In this document: piece after piece, positions 1 through 15,298 of the stretch
Layout of the letters: every line of letters starts with the position of its first letter
Position numbering within the stretch: the stretch's first letter is position 1
Program-made: the position numbers and the translations under genes
Notes under the pieces: model-generated
What the model was told of the DNA's origin: nothing
What the model saw: the letters and a program-made list of their open reading frames with translations, nothing else
Databases searched by the model: none
Source: Otis tarda
Taxonomy: Eukaryota > Chordata > Aves > Otidiformes > Otididae
Assembly: GCA_026413225.1 (NCBI GenBank)
Contig: CM048557.1
Coordinates: forward strand, 18,826,871-18,890,870
DNA: 64,000 nucleotides
Direction: 5' to 3'

Positions 1-3000
1 GCTTATGCTGAATGAGAATTCACCTAATTCAAGCCACTCTCTGCTTCTTCTGCCTAAAGAAATGCTTCTTATTATACTAAATTTGCATTTTATGTCATTC
101 ATTTTGTTACATACCTCTGCATTTTCTCCAAACTAGATTAAGAATTTTATTGTCAACCACTGAAATGCAGCAGCTTTTGGAGTACACAGAGTTGTTTTAA
201 CAGTATGCAACAGTAAAGCAGAGTATTTTAACATAAAACAGTAAGGTTATGGATTAGTAGGAAGAGTATCTGTAAATAGAATATGATAGCAAAATTGTTC
301 AGAATACTAGGACTGATATCCGTATTTATTTTAGAAATAATCTGGTGTGTTTTTAGAAGGGTTATAGCCTTCTGTATCCCGTCTTAGCAGAGGAACAGCA
401 CATCCTGTAAAATACAGTATATCATATTAGCATGATGACATTTATTCATTCTTGTCATGGATGTGGAAAACTAAATGCTTAATGAACGCAATTTAAATTG
501 AAAAGTCAGTGCCTCACATTTCTTCAAAAAAAGGACATGTGAAAAGTTGTATTGATTCTGACCAAGAGTTGATGTAGCTTGATATTTTATTTCCAGCAGT
601 GATCTTTAAGAGACTGCCCAAGGGAAGAGTACCATGAGGTCAAGCATGTATAGTTCCCCAGATACTCTCTTGGTCTCCAATTTTTTCAGTTCAGGTTATT
701 TCGTGCGGTTACTGGGATTTTCTGCTTACCCTCTTTTTGTCCAGCCTCCTTTTTAACCAAAGAGAAATTTCTTTGTAACAGACACCACCACAATCACTGC
801 TGTCAAAAGCTACCATTTTAATTACGACTTAACATTTTAATGATATCCACCTTTATAACACTACTTCTGATAGCTAATATTTTAGTACTTTAAAGCTATA
901 ATATGCCAATTATTTTGTGTTTCGGCATGGCACTCGTTTTATTGCAAGTAAAATACTACTATCTTCCTATCTTTTATATTTCTTAGACTCAGAAGGACTA
1001 GCACAAATTTGCAGTGAGTAGGTGGCCGGAGTAAATTTTGCTTACAGATTTGGGTGCACAGACACAAGCCATTCTTAGGAGTTAAGGGGAAACTTCTCGG
1101 AAACTACCAGAACTGTGGCAACAATAGCTTCAGCTGGCGTAGATGGATGTTGAAGTGGAGGTCTGTCCATACACTGACTCCCTACTGGCTGCTGGCTATA
1201 AAGGTGGGAAAGAACCATTCCATATTCTGATCTTTCACTTGCACATAAATTTGTTTTAACCCATAGTCTTTAAAATAATCTCATAGACTTAGCTTATCCT
1301 CTTACACAGAGAATCAGCTTTATTTAATTTCCTGGATTTTGCAGTATCAAACAATCCATTTCCTAAATTCTTAGATAATACTAGGCAGTAATCTGCAGGA
1401 ACAAAAATCAAAGAGATCCCACAAATGACCTTAATAGCAAATTCTAAATATGGAAGGCTACTAAACTGCTCATAGTTTCTATCGTTAGGCATCAAAACCT
1501 CAGCATGGCACACTAAAGCACTTTCCAATTAATGTCAGTCTTACCAGAGCGAGACAACATATTTCACTGTCTTTTTATAGGCAAACTCTTCATTTGTAAT
1601 TTCTAAAACCAATGCTTTAAAATGTATGCCCCTTGAGGTAGGGCCTTATTTTTATTGTGTTTTGTACAGTGTCTTCTGCAATATGGAACTGATGCTGAAA
1701 GGAGTTGTTACTCAGAGTTGCAATGTGAACATTAAATACCAGATCAGGCACTTACTTCTTTGCAGAGTTTCCTTCTGTTTTTGGAGAAAAAATTGGGGCC
1801 AATAATTTCCTTCAAAAGCTGTGAAAGGAAAAAGACAATAGGAAGAAGTCATCCTCTGAGCACAAGGATGTTGAATATTTGTTGTTGTTTTTTTTTTAAC
1901 ATGGTACAAGTCAATCCAGCGTCAGCACATGTTAATTGTGTCCTGCCACACAAAAGTAAATGGAAATTACAGTGGAAAATCACATACTTCAGGTTGTAAC
2001 AAAAAATTCTTCTGTGACTGATAAAATGTTACCAAAAACTTCCAGAAATCCTATGCAATATGGTATTTCCTGTACTTCATTCTCAAATCCTATATTCCTC
2101 ATTAAAAAAATGTGAGATAAATCTTTTCTTGTATTTTTGAATTCTTATTCCACCATCTGGGTAGAAGTAGCGGAGGGAACAACCACAACTAGGAAAATAT
2201 GGGAAAAGTAGTGTCCCATGTGTTCTTCACAAGAATCATGGGATCTGTAGCTGAAGAGTGGGAAATCCACAGGCCTAGTTGTTGCTTTTGCTGCTCCTGT
2301 TAAGGCAGAATGATGAAAGCTATTACCTGCTCCCTTCCATACACCTTCTCACAAAGTATGTTCTGGTTATAGGAAGCCAAGGAATGTTTAGCAAATGCGG
2401 AATACAATATGGTCTGCCTCCGTCACAGACCCAGACCTACTGCGTGTGCACAACTGCACCGTCTTCTCATACATACCCAAGGTTCTCTTGCCTAGTAGCT
2501 TGCTTCCTGCCCAAAGTGCAAAGAGAGTAAGATAGATATTGAAAAGGGCTGCCACAGCCAATCTACAAGCAGTGAGCCCTGTGCAGGGACAGAGGTGGTG
2601 CATGTGTGGAGTGAGCTTTCATGCAGTCAACAGCTGCATGGTAACAACCAAAGCAAGCTATAAGAAAAAGGACCCAGGATGCTTCAGAAACATGCTACTC
2701 ATTTTTCAACTTTGTCAGGTCCAGCATTTCTTGGACAGCGGGAGCAAATATCCTGTAGAAACCATATAATTCTCTATTATATGTTCAGGATCTTTTGCAA
2801 CAGAGAAAATAGAAAGGTATGTTATGGCAGGTTTCTTCAATCACATACACCAGGCCAAGTCTACACACATATCTGTATATACACTACAGCTCTGCAGGCT
2901 TCTGTTGCTTCCTTATATACTGAAGAGATAAAAATCCCTAGGGAGCTCACCAACTGTAATAGACCCTCTAGCCAATTCCATGCTGTGCTGTTGAATGTGA

Positions 3001-6000
3001 GGTAATATTTATCCTGTGGTATCTCAGGGATTGTAGGAAAACAGATGAGGTTCTTCCTTGTACGTGAGGCTAGACTAAAGCACAGGAGGGCAATCTGGAG
3101 AATAAGAGTTTCAGGACATGCCTTTGGTTTGCATCTGAGATGAAGACATCCCCCAATTCCCTATCAGTCTATGCCTCAGTTCTTCTCTGAAATAATACTT
3201 ATTGAAAAAGATGTTATCTAGATAAAACTAATCTGCGCTTTTAAGAGCTAAAATACTACACTGGTAAAATTATCTACAATTAATATGTAGATAGAAGGGA
3301 AATAAATCAAGGATGTAAGTTCAGTGACAGAAGTGCTCCCATCCCAAATGTTGTTCTAGTAGCTTTAAACGACATTCATCTCAGCCAGCTATCTAGGCTC
3401 TTTTACAGACTGTGGAAGTAAATGCAAATTTGTGGAGTACAATTTGACTTGCCAAATATGTGTCTTACGTGGAACAAATGGATTATACACAAAAGTTTTA
3501 TTTCTCTCCACTGGTGTAAAGGAAACCTTTGGTGACTATCAGTGGTTTAAATGCCAAGGCAGAAGTTCAATGAGATGTATTCCCTCTGTCGTTCTTCCTG
3601 GATATTGTGTTCATTTCAAGAGGAGAGTGCTCTACAAACAAAAAATGAAACTGAAGAGTACAACATAACATAATTTTTCTAAGTTGGAGTAAGTTACCAG
3701 CATACTAACATCTTGATAAACCAAACGAGAACATTTCCACAAGAAGGAAACAGCACAAAGCTATCTCATTAGCTGTTGTGTTGCAGACCACTATACTCAC
3801 TGCATGGCCAGGACTTCAACTTCCACAGTTGTCTGACACGTTCATCAGAAAATCATTGTATATCCTACTCGTCCTGCCTTGTCCTCTGTCACTGGTCAGC
3901 ACTGGCTAATAATTGTTTGAAATTTTGCCAGTGTTTCAGTACAATCTCCACGGTCAGCCGGCAACTCAGCAGGCATCCCCAGAATACAGCATGCTTCTTC
4001 CTCTGTCCTTCCAAGTTTCTAGTGAGCCACACATCACAGTAAGTGCACCACAAAAAGTAAGAATCAGTTTGTGTGGCTATTGAGCTAGCACTATTTACAC
4101 CTAGAGCTGCTGCTGCCTTTTTTTAACCCCTTGGTTTTGGATCTCCATTTGTTCGGTAATCTATTATTGCTGGTTTAGCAGTTTTGCAATCACTACAGTT
4201 TAATCCCAAACTACAAACACTACATTAATGGGATTTAAGAGTGTGTAACAGCTACCTTCAGAGGATATTTGATTTGCAGGAATTGAAGATATGCCTAAAA
4301 CATTATTTCAAGTGAGATCTATCTAGAGAGCTTGATGTAAAACAAGGTGTCTAATATTTTATGGACAAATATTTTAGATCAGAACAGACAATTTGGTTTA
4401 CAAAACTTATTTGTAAGCTTTTCAGACTCAAGATTCGCAAGTCTAATCATGCCAAACAGTTACCAAATGTTACAAATACTCCAGGTCTGGTATTTAGGTG
4501 AAAAATTGAACATAATAATCATCCTGGATTACATGGAGGTGTGCAAGAGTTACACTGAAAATAACTAGGGATATGAAATCCACTTTAACATTTCGCTTAA
4601 AGAATGGCTAGTAAAACAAATACAGAGCCATTTTCTGACTATTTGCCAATCACTCTGTATCCTCTCAGATCAGACTATTAAACTAATTACAGTATGGTAA
4701 TTATTCTCAGCATTTCCATTCTTTCTCTCACACTTAACTCTGAAAGATTAGTAAAATCATCCTGGCAATTTTATTAACCACTCACAACCACATGAAATGT
4801 CAGATTGTATAGATGCAGCAAGTGCTATGGCTCCATGTAGAAGTTGTATCTAGCATTTAGGAATTTTTCATTGAAAAGGGTGTCCTAGTGGTAAATGAGA
4901 CTTCTAAACTAGTGAAATCTTCCTTACTGACATATTACTATTACTGCAAGTAGTCTGTTTTCCTTTCAGTAACTGGATGATTTTGAATTGACCTGAAATA
5001 CTTAATTTTGAATTTGCTCAACAGAACTTTAAACAGACTTTCACTTTTCTTAGATAAAGGAAGTTTTACTTTCAGTTCCTACTCTACTCTAGTTGGCCCA
5101 ACTTCCTTGAGAATTATATCTGTCAAATTGCAGTTTCTGTGAGGTCAGTCTGTTGAGTTCATGACAGCAATACAATTCAGACAGGGAATCTGACTTCCTG
5201 TGAAGAAATAAGTTGGGGTTTTTTTTTTCCTATACTGCAGTTACTATGAGGCATCCCTATGGGAAAATACAATTTTATGCTGTAATGACTTCAATCAAAG
5301 TATTTCACATCAGCTGAATTAATGCAAACAAAACATTTCTGTTTGATGTAAAACACTGAAATGAAAGTATTTTGTACCTCCAAACAGAAATAACTTGGAA
5401 TTTCTGTTCTGTAAAGGGTTCAGTTTTTATCTTCTCATTTGGGACAAAAAGGTTGAAATGTTAGAAGTTCTGGAAAAGTCAAGAGCTTTAAAATATGTTA
5501 TATAAGCCTAAAATGAAATTTAGCAGCAAGGATAGTGCTAGACCCATAGCTGTAATACTAGTAATTATGTTCATGATGATTTGACTTCAATAGGAAAATA
5601 ATAACTCCCTTCATCTCTTGCAAATGAAGACGGATGAACAGCATAAATCAAGATAACTTCCTAGTTACATACTTAGTAAGAAAAAAAATCATAACTGTAC
5701 ATAATTGTATCTTAAAGATCCATGCACAGTTTTGACTATTGAAATATCTGAAGTGGTGAAGCCTGAATTTAATGAATCAGAACCTCTTATTAAGTAAAAG
5801 CTAGAACTAACAGTTTTAATCTGGTTTTAAACATCTGTGGGTTTTTTAATCAGGCTAATGCATACTTACTGAGTATTTTGAGTTATCAAGGAAAAGAGGA
5901 AGCGTATGTTCTTACAATGAATATTAACATTTCTAGTTGGAGATAGGCTCAAGGTACAGAATTTGTATGCAGAACCATGATGAGGAGAATTGCTTTGATT

Positions 6001-9000
6001 TAACTCATTCTAAAGAGACAAGACTTGGATCTAGAATTCAAAGCAGTGCACATCCCACATGTTAGCCAATTTTAGAACATACAGATCAATCTATTATGGT
6101 TCAGACAGGCTTCCAAAAATTGCCAGATTTCAAAATCTTACTTGACAGAATGAAACCTCTATTTGTTGTCAGTCTCCAAACTCACATGGCATTTCAAGGC
6201 CCCAAAATGTTGATACATCCCAAAATGAGAAGATGGCTCTTTAAGAATTTTCTAGGTCCTACTTTTAGACTTTTACATTTAAATTCAACTGAAGTTCTAT
6301 CCTAGACAACACAGTCCTTTTTAGATGAGTCCCTATTTGTAATTGCCAAGTTTATACACAAAGTGGCTGAGTAAGGGTCGACAATAATTTTCCATTGATG
6401 ACAATATTAGTATTTATAGTAATACATCTACTAATCTAACATATGAAGTCATGCAGATGAAGAACTTGCAGGCATCTGCATTTGAGGTTAGGACCTGCAT
6501 TCAAGTACTTGACTTGACCTTCGTTACAATGCCGCTAATACAGTGAACGGAGTTATACTTGATTTATAACAATATAGCTGACATTACAAATTGCTCTGAG
6601 AGTCTACAAAAGGGTTGAGTTGCTTATAGTTTAATTTTTTTTCAGTGCTACAGTTTAAGTCAGTGATTTAAGAGTAATACATGTCCTCATGTAATTTGAA
6701 CTACATGGTTCATTAAATGTAGTAAACACAATACAGAAGAAATAAATTTAACTTTGTTCAAACCAAAGCAAGTGAAGTAGGCTTTTCAGCAACTTGCAAC
6801 ATGCTCTTGAAATCAGAACTCTAACAATTGATAACAGAGATATACAGAAGAGATAAAAATAAACCATTATCTTAAGCAACAGCAAACCATGGCAAAAAAG
6901 GCTCACTGTCAAAGAATCCATTGAAAACACTATAGGAAGAGGAATGAATAAGGCAGAGTAGCTACAGAGTCCATGAACTTACTTGTCAAGTCTTTTAAAA
7001 AAATTACACAGCCATCTGATATCTAGATTGCTTGGATCAAAAAAGTAGGACAGAGCCCTTTAAAAAACTAAATAATTATATTGAAAAACATATCTAGAAA
7101 TACTTAAGAGTCATGTAAAATTTTTAGACTGGAATCGTTTTCTAGCACAGGATTCTATCACATAATTCTTCAAAAAAGTAATGTCATCCCATAGCCCATA
7201 TTTAAACCCTTTTGCAGTTTGTATAACAAAGGAAGAAGATTTTGATCAGCACTCTACAGTGTATATCAGAAGATATATAGCTTCCAAAATGACATCACTA
7301 GAGCACTGCATCACGAACATCTGAAAAATTAAGGCACTTGGCAGCTTGGAAACACAACATATGTCCATTAAAAAAAATATTCCCTATATCTAGGGAACCA
7401 GTTTTAGGGAATGACCCAACAAATCAGCAACCACATTTCTAAAAAAGTTAAAATGAAATAGTTGTATTTCAGTCATGTATTTATTACAGATGCAGTTGAG
7501 TTTTAAGAGGCAGCAAGGGAAAAGAAAATGGGTAAACTTAATTCTGATGCTTGTGGGAAAGGAAAGCAAGACCTGAACCTCATGTGTTGTAGTATTACAA
7601 CGAAGTCACCCACTCTGTTTTAATGCATGTGTATTTTCCTTCAAATCATATACCAAGAGGGAGACAGGCATCTTAGACTTACCAGCAGATTGCAGAAAAC
7701 TGCAGAAGATGAGCAGTATAACTGTCAGAAGCATGATGCATGCCCTAACTGGGGAGTTTTTTTCAGTACTCTCCTCCGTTCCAAATGGGCAGTGCTGCTG
7801 CTGCCACTTTCTAGGCTTACCCCTTCAAGCTTGGATGCTTTATATATAGAATTGCAATGCCCTCCCTCATTCCCATGGCTTTCAGAAACTGCAACAGCAG
7901 AGCACCCGCCAAACAGGATCTCCTCTTTATCACGTTCAACACACCTAAATGCCATTTAGAAAGAAAAGAAAAAAGAAAACACAAACCTCCTCCAGTTCAT
8001 TATCATTCTTACAAGGTTTTTGTAATGGGTTCTATTTGTTACAGCTCAAACACATTTAACTTCATTTACTGAACAAATTTGGTATTACAGCCCAAAAGCA
8101 ACAGGCAAAAAGACAAATAATGCACAAATTATGATCACTATCTGATAAGGAGAGGAATAATATTGGACCAGTACACAAAGTGGAAGAATGAAGTGCAGGA
8201 GTTTTGGAAATACTGGAAAGAATGTGCGGATAAAAGATGGTAAGGCATGAATGAACAGAGATACAGACTTCAGACCTTTTTATTAACTCTTCTTTCATTA
8301 ACTTCTATTCGCTCTCCTGAGTGACTGTGTTTATCTCTCCCTTGTGTGACTCTTTAAGCGAAAATGATAAGCTTTGCCTCAGTAAAAAGGTCTGTCTGTG
8401 GTACAAGCACAGGAATAATTCAGCTTCTTCCCTGAGTTTGCAGGGGAGCTAAGTAAGCTCTTGCCTACCACCTCAGCACTACCAAGGGCAGAGGGCAATC
8501 TGTGTTACAAAATGGGAAGGGCTATGGCATCATGGTACTCTAGCAACTCTGACAAGTTCTTCTCCACCTTACCACCAACATCCCAAAAGATCAATTCCAG
8601 TTCTGTTACAACACAGATCTCTCCACATCAGAGGTGAAACGTCGAATGCACTCGATAAATTCACTGTATCACTGCCACCATGGAACTGACACAATACAAG
8701 AAGAACTTAACTTGCTTGATTCTGTCATTTTTCACTAGCACAGTAATTACTTCAGGAAAAAAATAGTCTAATTAGAAGACAACTTTCCCCATAAAATATA
8801 AAAGGTATGGATTACCTCTCCATATGAACATCTTCAGCCTTTCCTTTTTCACCTATGCAATACTTATTTTAGGTAACTAATTTCTTTCCTGGATTCTTAT
8901 TGTTTTGTCCTTCTCTGGTATCATTCTTCTGCTTAAAAACCTGCTCCTCACCATGTTCTCAGAGTCATCCCTTCTGAGTGGTGTGAAGAAGCATAGAAGA

Positions 9001-12000
9001 AACCATCCATTAATGTAATTTCAGCTCTGGCTTAACCTGGTTGTCACTAAAATAAAAACATTAAATTTTAATTGAAATTAAGGTCTGTCTTATTTCTTTT
9101 GCCTTCCCCCCCACCCCCACCTCTAGCAACTGAAGGGTAAAGTATATGGTTGCTGGTAACAGAATTGTGACCCTAAATTCCAAAATATCTATTGAAAATG
9201 TTCTGCATCTGCCTTATAACAAAACAAAGTAAATGAACAAAATGAAGAAAAATTATTTTCAGTGAGAAAAAAATCTGTTCAGTTAAATCTCAGACACTTA
9301 AGAGAATTTTAAACTAAATATTTGACCACATCTACATACTGATCATTAGCATATCACATGGTTTCAACTGGATTGTGAACATTTAGTATTAAAATCTTCC
9401 ACAAGGTAAGAGAACACTCAGATCATCTTTGACTCTGCTGCACTTGATGCATCACTATTTTGTTTACAGAACCTTTTCACAGATTTCACCTTAATGTAGT
9501 TAAAATAATTGAATTTCTAAAATTAAGAGTAATAATGTGAGAATTATCATTTGACTCCAATATTTAAAGCCTGTACGTGACTTTTACATAGCTGCCTTCT
9601 GCAATGCAGGAGTTCATATACTTTAAAATAACACGACAACAGCTCAGCACTTCCTGAATAAACAGGACATTTTTCCAAAAGATGTCAAAATAAATACCTC
9701 CTATGACTTGTCACTTCTGAAAATCTTGATCAAAGTGCAAAAATATTAAGTCCTCAAAACAGCCTGAATAATTAGATTAATAGTACAATACATCTATAAT
9801 TATTAATTCTGGGCTCCATAGTAGAAAAGAGAAGGAAACATACCAGAGCGGATCTAGTCAATGGCCATGAAAGGTTTCACAACTATATATATTACATCAA
9901 TTTCTGGCAAATCACTTCTAAGTTCTTAGTAATGAAATCCAAACAAGAATTTCATTTTTTATGCTTTTCTGAAATCACTGCTCTATGAAGATCAGGAACT
10001 GTAGTGCTCTCTAACAACTCAAACTTGATCACTGATAGTGTCATACAGAAATTTACCTTCCTCTGACAGAAAAGATGAAAAGAATTTCATCACTGTTGTC
10101 AACTAGGTATTTGTTTTTGTTTGTTACACATTTACATAATCTTTCTGTCAAGCTGTAATAAATTAAACCAGCTGGTATCAATGAGCACGCCATGACTTGA
10201 TCATTTCCAGAGCTGGGAACTTGAGGCAGCATTTTTGTGGTCAAAGGTACCAGACTGACACCTCATGGAACCAAGATCACCAGTAATGCATAAGAAGGTA
10301 CCAATGCCTTTATATATCACTTATTTTCCTCTTCCATTACCATGCCTTTAAGCTTTTCTCTGCAGCCTTTATGTTTACCAAAACCTTTTATGCCTTTATT
10401 ACTTGAACTTTAAAAAGAACTCATGAAATGCAAATACTAACAGAAGTTATTACAAATACTTATTAAAAATATTGTTATTTGTAGCCATGTGCTTAGCTGA
10501 CACTTCTTGTATCTGAGAAGTCAGGATAAAGATTTTACCTTCAGCTGTCCTGGAAGGAGTTTCACTCAATCAGCCTAAATATTTATGATTCAGCCAGTAA
10601 CTTGTTATTTTATAAGGACATTAAATGATTATATAAATACAATTAATAAAAAAAAAGCCATCTATGACTACATTTAAGTCAGGACTCCAGACCAAGAGAA
10701 AAGCATTTGCGGCAGGACTAGGAGAAGTGACTAAGTCCACAGTACATGGACAATTATTTTATGTGGAAGAGCTTTGTGAAAAATTGTCTGTAAAGCTGCA
10801 GAGAGAGAATGATGGGGTTTTTTACATGCCATGATTATAATTGATTTAGTAACATCATTAACTGTCAGAAACCGGCATCATGCAGGGTGAGTAGAGATTA
10901 TTGTGGCCATATACCTCTTCCAGTAAAAGTTCCTCAGTATTTAGGTTTAGTTTACTTTCCGGCATCATGTATACTTCTGGAAGATTTTGAAATGTGAAAG
11001 GAATTTATGTTAAGCCAGAAATTATGCATATTGAGAGAGTCATAACACTTTAACTAAGTAACAGACCATCCTGCACAGTTTAACTTTCCTAGGAAATTAC
11101 ATCAGTTCTAGAATATTTTGATGCTTTTATGACGATCCCTTAAACATTCCACTTCCAGTAATATACTCCTCCTTTGTGTATGATTTTAGCAGCCTTATAT
11201 ATATTTGGATAAATAGCTACATATCTTTGTAAAGATTCAAACTAAAATACAGCATTTGATTAGCCCTAGGCCTTGTGGGTGTTCAAGTAATTATCAACTT
11301 TTGAGGTTTGCACCTGTAAGATTCTATCACTCTCTTTGGTGTCTACAGCTTAACAGCAGTCTGACACAACAGCTGATCTGGTGGATGTTTTTCCTTTGAG
11401 CTCCAATATTTTTCTATCTTACTCAAATTTTAAATCATTGTAAGATATGTTGTTTTAACATGAACTATTAAAATCATACATACTTTAACTTCCAAATTAT
11501 TGTAGATGACTGGCCTTCAAACAAACATTTTAGAATATTTACGATAGAATAATTTACGTACAATTAATATAACATTTAATATCTTAGAAATGTTGTAGCA
11601 GAATTAGGTAAAATAAGGCTCTTGAATACAAGTGGGTTATCTTTACGACTGAGACATTTCACTATGACTGGTGGGGCAATCTCAGTTTCCATCTGCCTTA
11701 GCTATTTCACAAATTTGCCTTAGAAATTTCACAATAGGTGTGACAGAATGTTTCCTTCATTATCTAACCTATTTTAAAATTTTGGTAAGAACACATTGTG
11801 GAAAATTAAGCACTATGCAATAGTCACAAATGGGGAAGCTCCTCAGAAATACCACACTTTCCTTAAAGAATTTTGCAGTTGAAGAGAGCAGAAGTACATC
11901 TGTATCACTCAAGATTTTGACTGAACAACAGTATTTCTGCTGTATAAAGCAGAAACACTAAATTCCTATAGAGATAACTGAATATATGCTGACTGCACCT

Positions 12001-15000
12001 CTCATGAAAAATTTTCAAATTTTTACTATAATTATTAATATAATTAGGAATTTAGCTACAGATTGGAAAAAAAGCTTTAAACAATGAATGAATTAATAAG
12101 AATTTTGTCCTGGACATGGACAACCAACAAAAGAACTGTGTAGCCTTTTCTCTGGACTATTGTGGAAAAAAGTGGAGTATATTTGATTTTTCTACTTCAG
12201 TGGAGAGGAGATAAAAGGAAATATTCCTATGCTGTAATATATGCAGTAAATTTTATGTCCTGGTCTTCTGTTCTTACAAAAAAAAAAAAGCTTAAGTGCA
12301 AAATAAAAGGCAGGCAAGTAGACAATGCTAGGTATTTTATATAAAACACTTTAAATAAAGGTCAGAAAAATCAGTATTGTGAATATATGACAGGAAGGAA
12401 AAGAGGGATGCAATGACTAGTCAAGTCAGAATAAGATGGGGAAGCATTAGTGCTTCACCTCACACAAGGTAATTTCATTACCATTCCACTATTTCTAAAT
12501 AAACCAAAACCTCAACATAACTGTCATTACTATGTTAAACATAAGAAAACAAGCTCCCATTTTGTCTGCCTGTTTCTCATTGTTATCTTTCAGGTAATTC
12601 AGCCAGGGAGCAAAGGATCATGCGCACTGCTGCTTCTCTAGGCTAAACTTACTGAGTACACCAGAGGCTCCTGTCTAGTTGTTTGAGTAGCTGGCAGGCA
12701 ATCAGGCACTACAAGCCAGCTGGCTGCCTCTGCTGCCAAGATGCTTTCCAAAGAAACTGTCAGTAAAAGAGATGCATATTCTGAGAGTGTTCCAATTGTG
12801 GTAAATAAGAAAATTTTGGCTGAGAAATAGTCACAAAAAACTCATAACCAGCTATGCCCTTATCCTCAATCCCTCAATATTTATATTCATTCCGTGTGCC
12901 TTTCTACCTGTCTCTCTTCATGCTTTTTGTACACTTAAACTCCTTCCTTAAACAGTACCTAAAAGAAGTCCAGTGTGACTGTGCCATCAGACACTAATTA
13001 ATCCACCTTATGGTTTTACGAGAAATCCACACTTCCTGCTTTCCTTTTGGTCAACAAAATCAAGAGAATTCTCTTTCTCAGTACCTAGAAAATGGTCCAT
13101 AATTATGGAATTTATCAGATGCAGCCTTCAAAACAGACGGCATACCTCACACACAACCAGAAAAAATACTGTTGAGTACACTGTTAGAGTTGCCATTCAC
13201 TTAGAGCCAGCTCTGCTGTCCTTGGGTATCTGACTACAGATACTTAAACGTAAAATTTCATTTAACAATGTAAATTATGTTTTGTTGCAATGTACATAGA
13301 CACAGTGTCTATAGGTGTTATGGAAGATTTAGTTTCTTGTTTTACGGTGCATATAGATGAAAAGTGAATACAAACTAAGAAATAACTAACAGCACTCTTT
13401 CACTGTTCCAAAAGTACTTTTGTACTTCAACAACTGTAAAGTCAAGTCTTTCCCATATACTCGTTAAGCAAAAGAAATGTAGAAAATAATTTAAAACACA
13501 TGCCTCTAAAAGTGGTAAAGACTTCATCAATTAGTATTTAACTTTTAATTATAATCTGTTGGGGACAATGGCCTGAGACCTCCTCATGTTGCCTTTATGC
13601 CTCTGGCATTCACTTTGATGAATATGTCAGATACTATAGCTGTGGGGACCTCGGCTGGTGTCATTCACTCTTTGTACCCTGCCAACACGAGAGGCTGAGA
13701 AAGCCTGCCACTCCCACAGTTCTCTGAAGCATATCTCTGCCCTGAAGACAAACTTGGATGAAATATTTGAAGTGTTTCTGGAGTAAAACCTGTGGGGGAA
13801 AAAAAACACAAAGCAAGGCCCGTCACTGTGCGACTGTGCTCTCACACGATACCATGTTATCCTTCCCGTGCACAGGAACACAGAGAAGGCAAATTCTGTT
13901 GGCTCTCATCTCCCACACTCTCTTCTCCTGCTCCTGAATTCTGTGTTATTCATGCTGGACTCAAACTGGTTTGCATTCTGATCTCCAGAGTGGTCTGGGC
14001 TGCACAGTTTGTTCTATAACACTTAATCCTAAATTATGGTCATTTTAGCTATAGTGCTGACAGAAAAGAACAGAACAATACAGTTGTGGAAAGAGAAACC
14101 ATTGAGGGAATGTCTCCTTTATTCACATCTGACTTCTATCTCTTGATAATTGTGTATGACTTTTTAATTAAGATTTCCCTCAAACTCTATCATTGTGAAC
14201 AAAATCTGTGCAGTATCTCTTAAGGCCAAATTTATCTTCTAGTGATTAAGTAGCTTGTAGAGGAAGACATTGATTCTCTCATTTTCATTTGCTTCTAGTA
14301 TAGAGAATACAGGTATTCCTTCTTGCTATTTCTTGACTATTCAGGATGACCTTATATCAAAGTCTAGAGACTGATTAGACTTTATGCTGAACTAAATCAG
14401 AAATGGGTGTGCTCCTTTTTTTCCCCAACTAGAAAATGTTAATACCAATTTTTTTTTTTAAATTCGTAACATATTTTTTTCTTCTGGGTTGTATTATTAG
14501 CATGGAGAACATTTAACCTATGAGCAAATATTTGGGAAAGTGCAGTCTTTTTTTTTTTTTTCAGCTTTTAGGCTTTAGCAATTAATTGGTATTCCTTTTC
14601 TAAGGGAAAGTCAGGAATTACCCTGAATTACACATCAGCAGATCTCCTGGGCAGCATGCATTTAGAGTACACACAACACAGCGAAGGAATGGAAGGAATT
14701 ACACAGGAAAGCACCTATGGTACACATGTTTCTAGCTTAGTTAGAACACAGTTCATTAAGCCACAAGAACAGGAAACAGCCTAAGTTCTCCTAATTGCTG
14801 TGCTCAAAATTGCCATGCAGCTGAGCTAAATCTGTAGTTTGCAATTAATGTTCAAACTGGACTTAGAAAAAATAATTTGCCACTTGTTACATCATGGCTC
14901 TATTAATTTATTAATCAGATAGATTTTATTACCAGATATAGAACAAAAAGCAAATATATTGTGTGAACCAGGAATCCATTAAGTACAAGCTTTGACCTCT

Positions 15001-15257
15001 ACTGGTAAGGAAGTAAAATAAAATCTGTATTTACACAAATATTAAAAGCTAGGAGCAGGAAGTCAGTGGCAATGACATGTTTAACTTGCCCTTTAATGTG
15101 TGTGCATTTTAAAACAGATAATCTCCAATTGATGCTAATATAATATATCTGCTAAGATAATACGGTCAAATACAGTCAAGCATATACTTTTATTTACCCT
15201 TTATTTGACACATTCTGATCCTTTTTCTTTTTTATGCATTTTGGTTGACCTGGAATT

Positions 15258-15298
15258 AAAAAAGAAAAAAAAAAGAAAAAAAAAAAAAGAGAAAAAGA
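15258..15298. repeat. A-rich low-complexity tract
   Basis: About 40 bases are almost entirely A with isolated G. The tract also explains the run of F residues in a minus-strand open frame across it, so that frame is not taken as a gene. No retrocopy body is recognisable next to it, so it is called simple sequence. Confidence 0.85.
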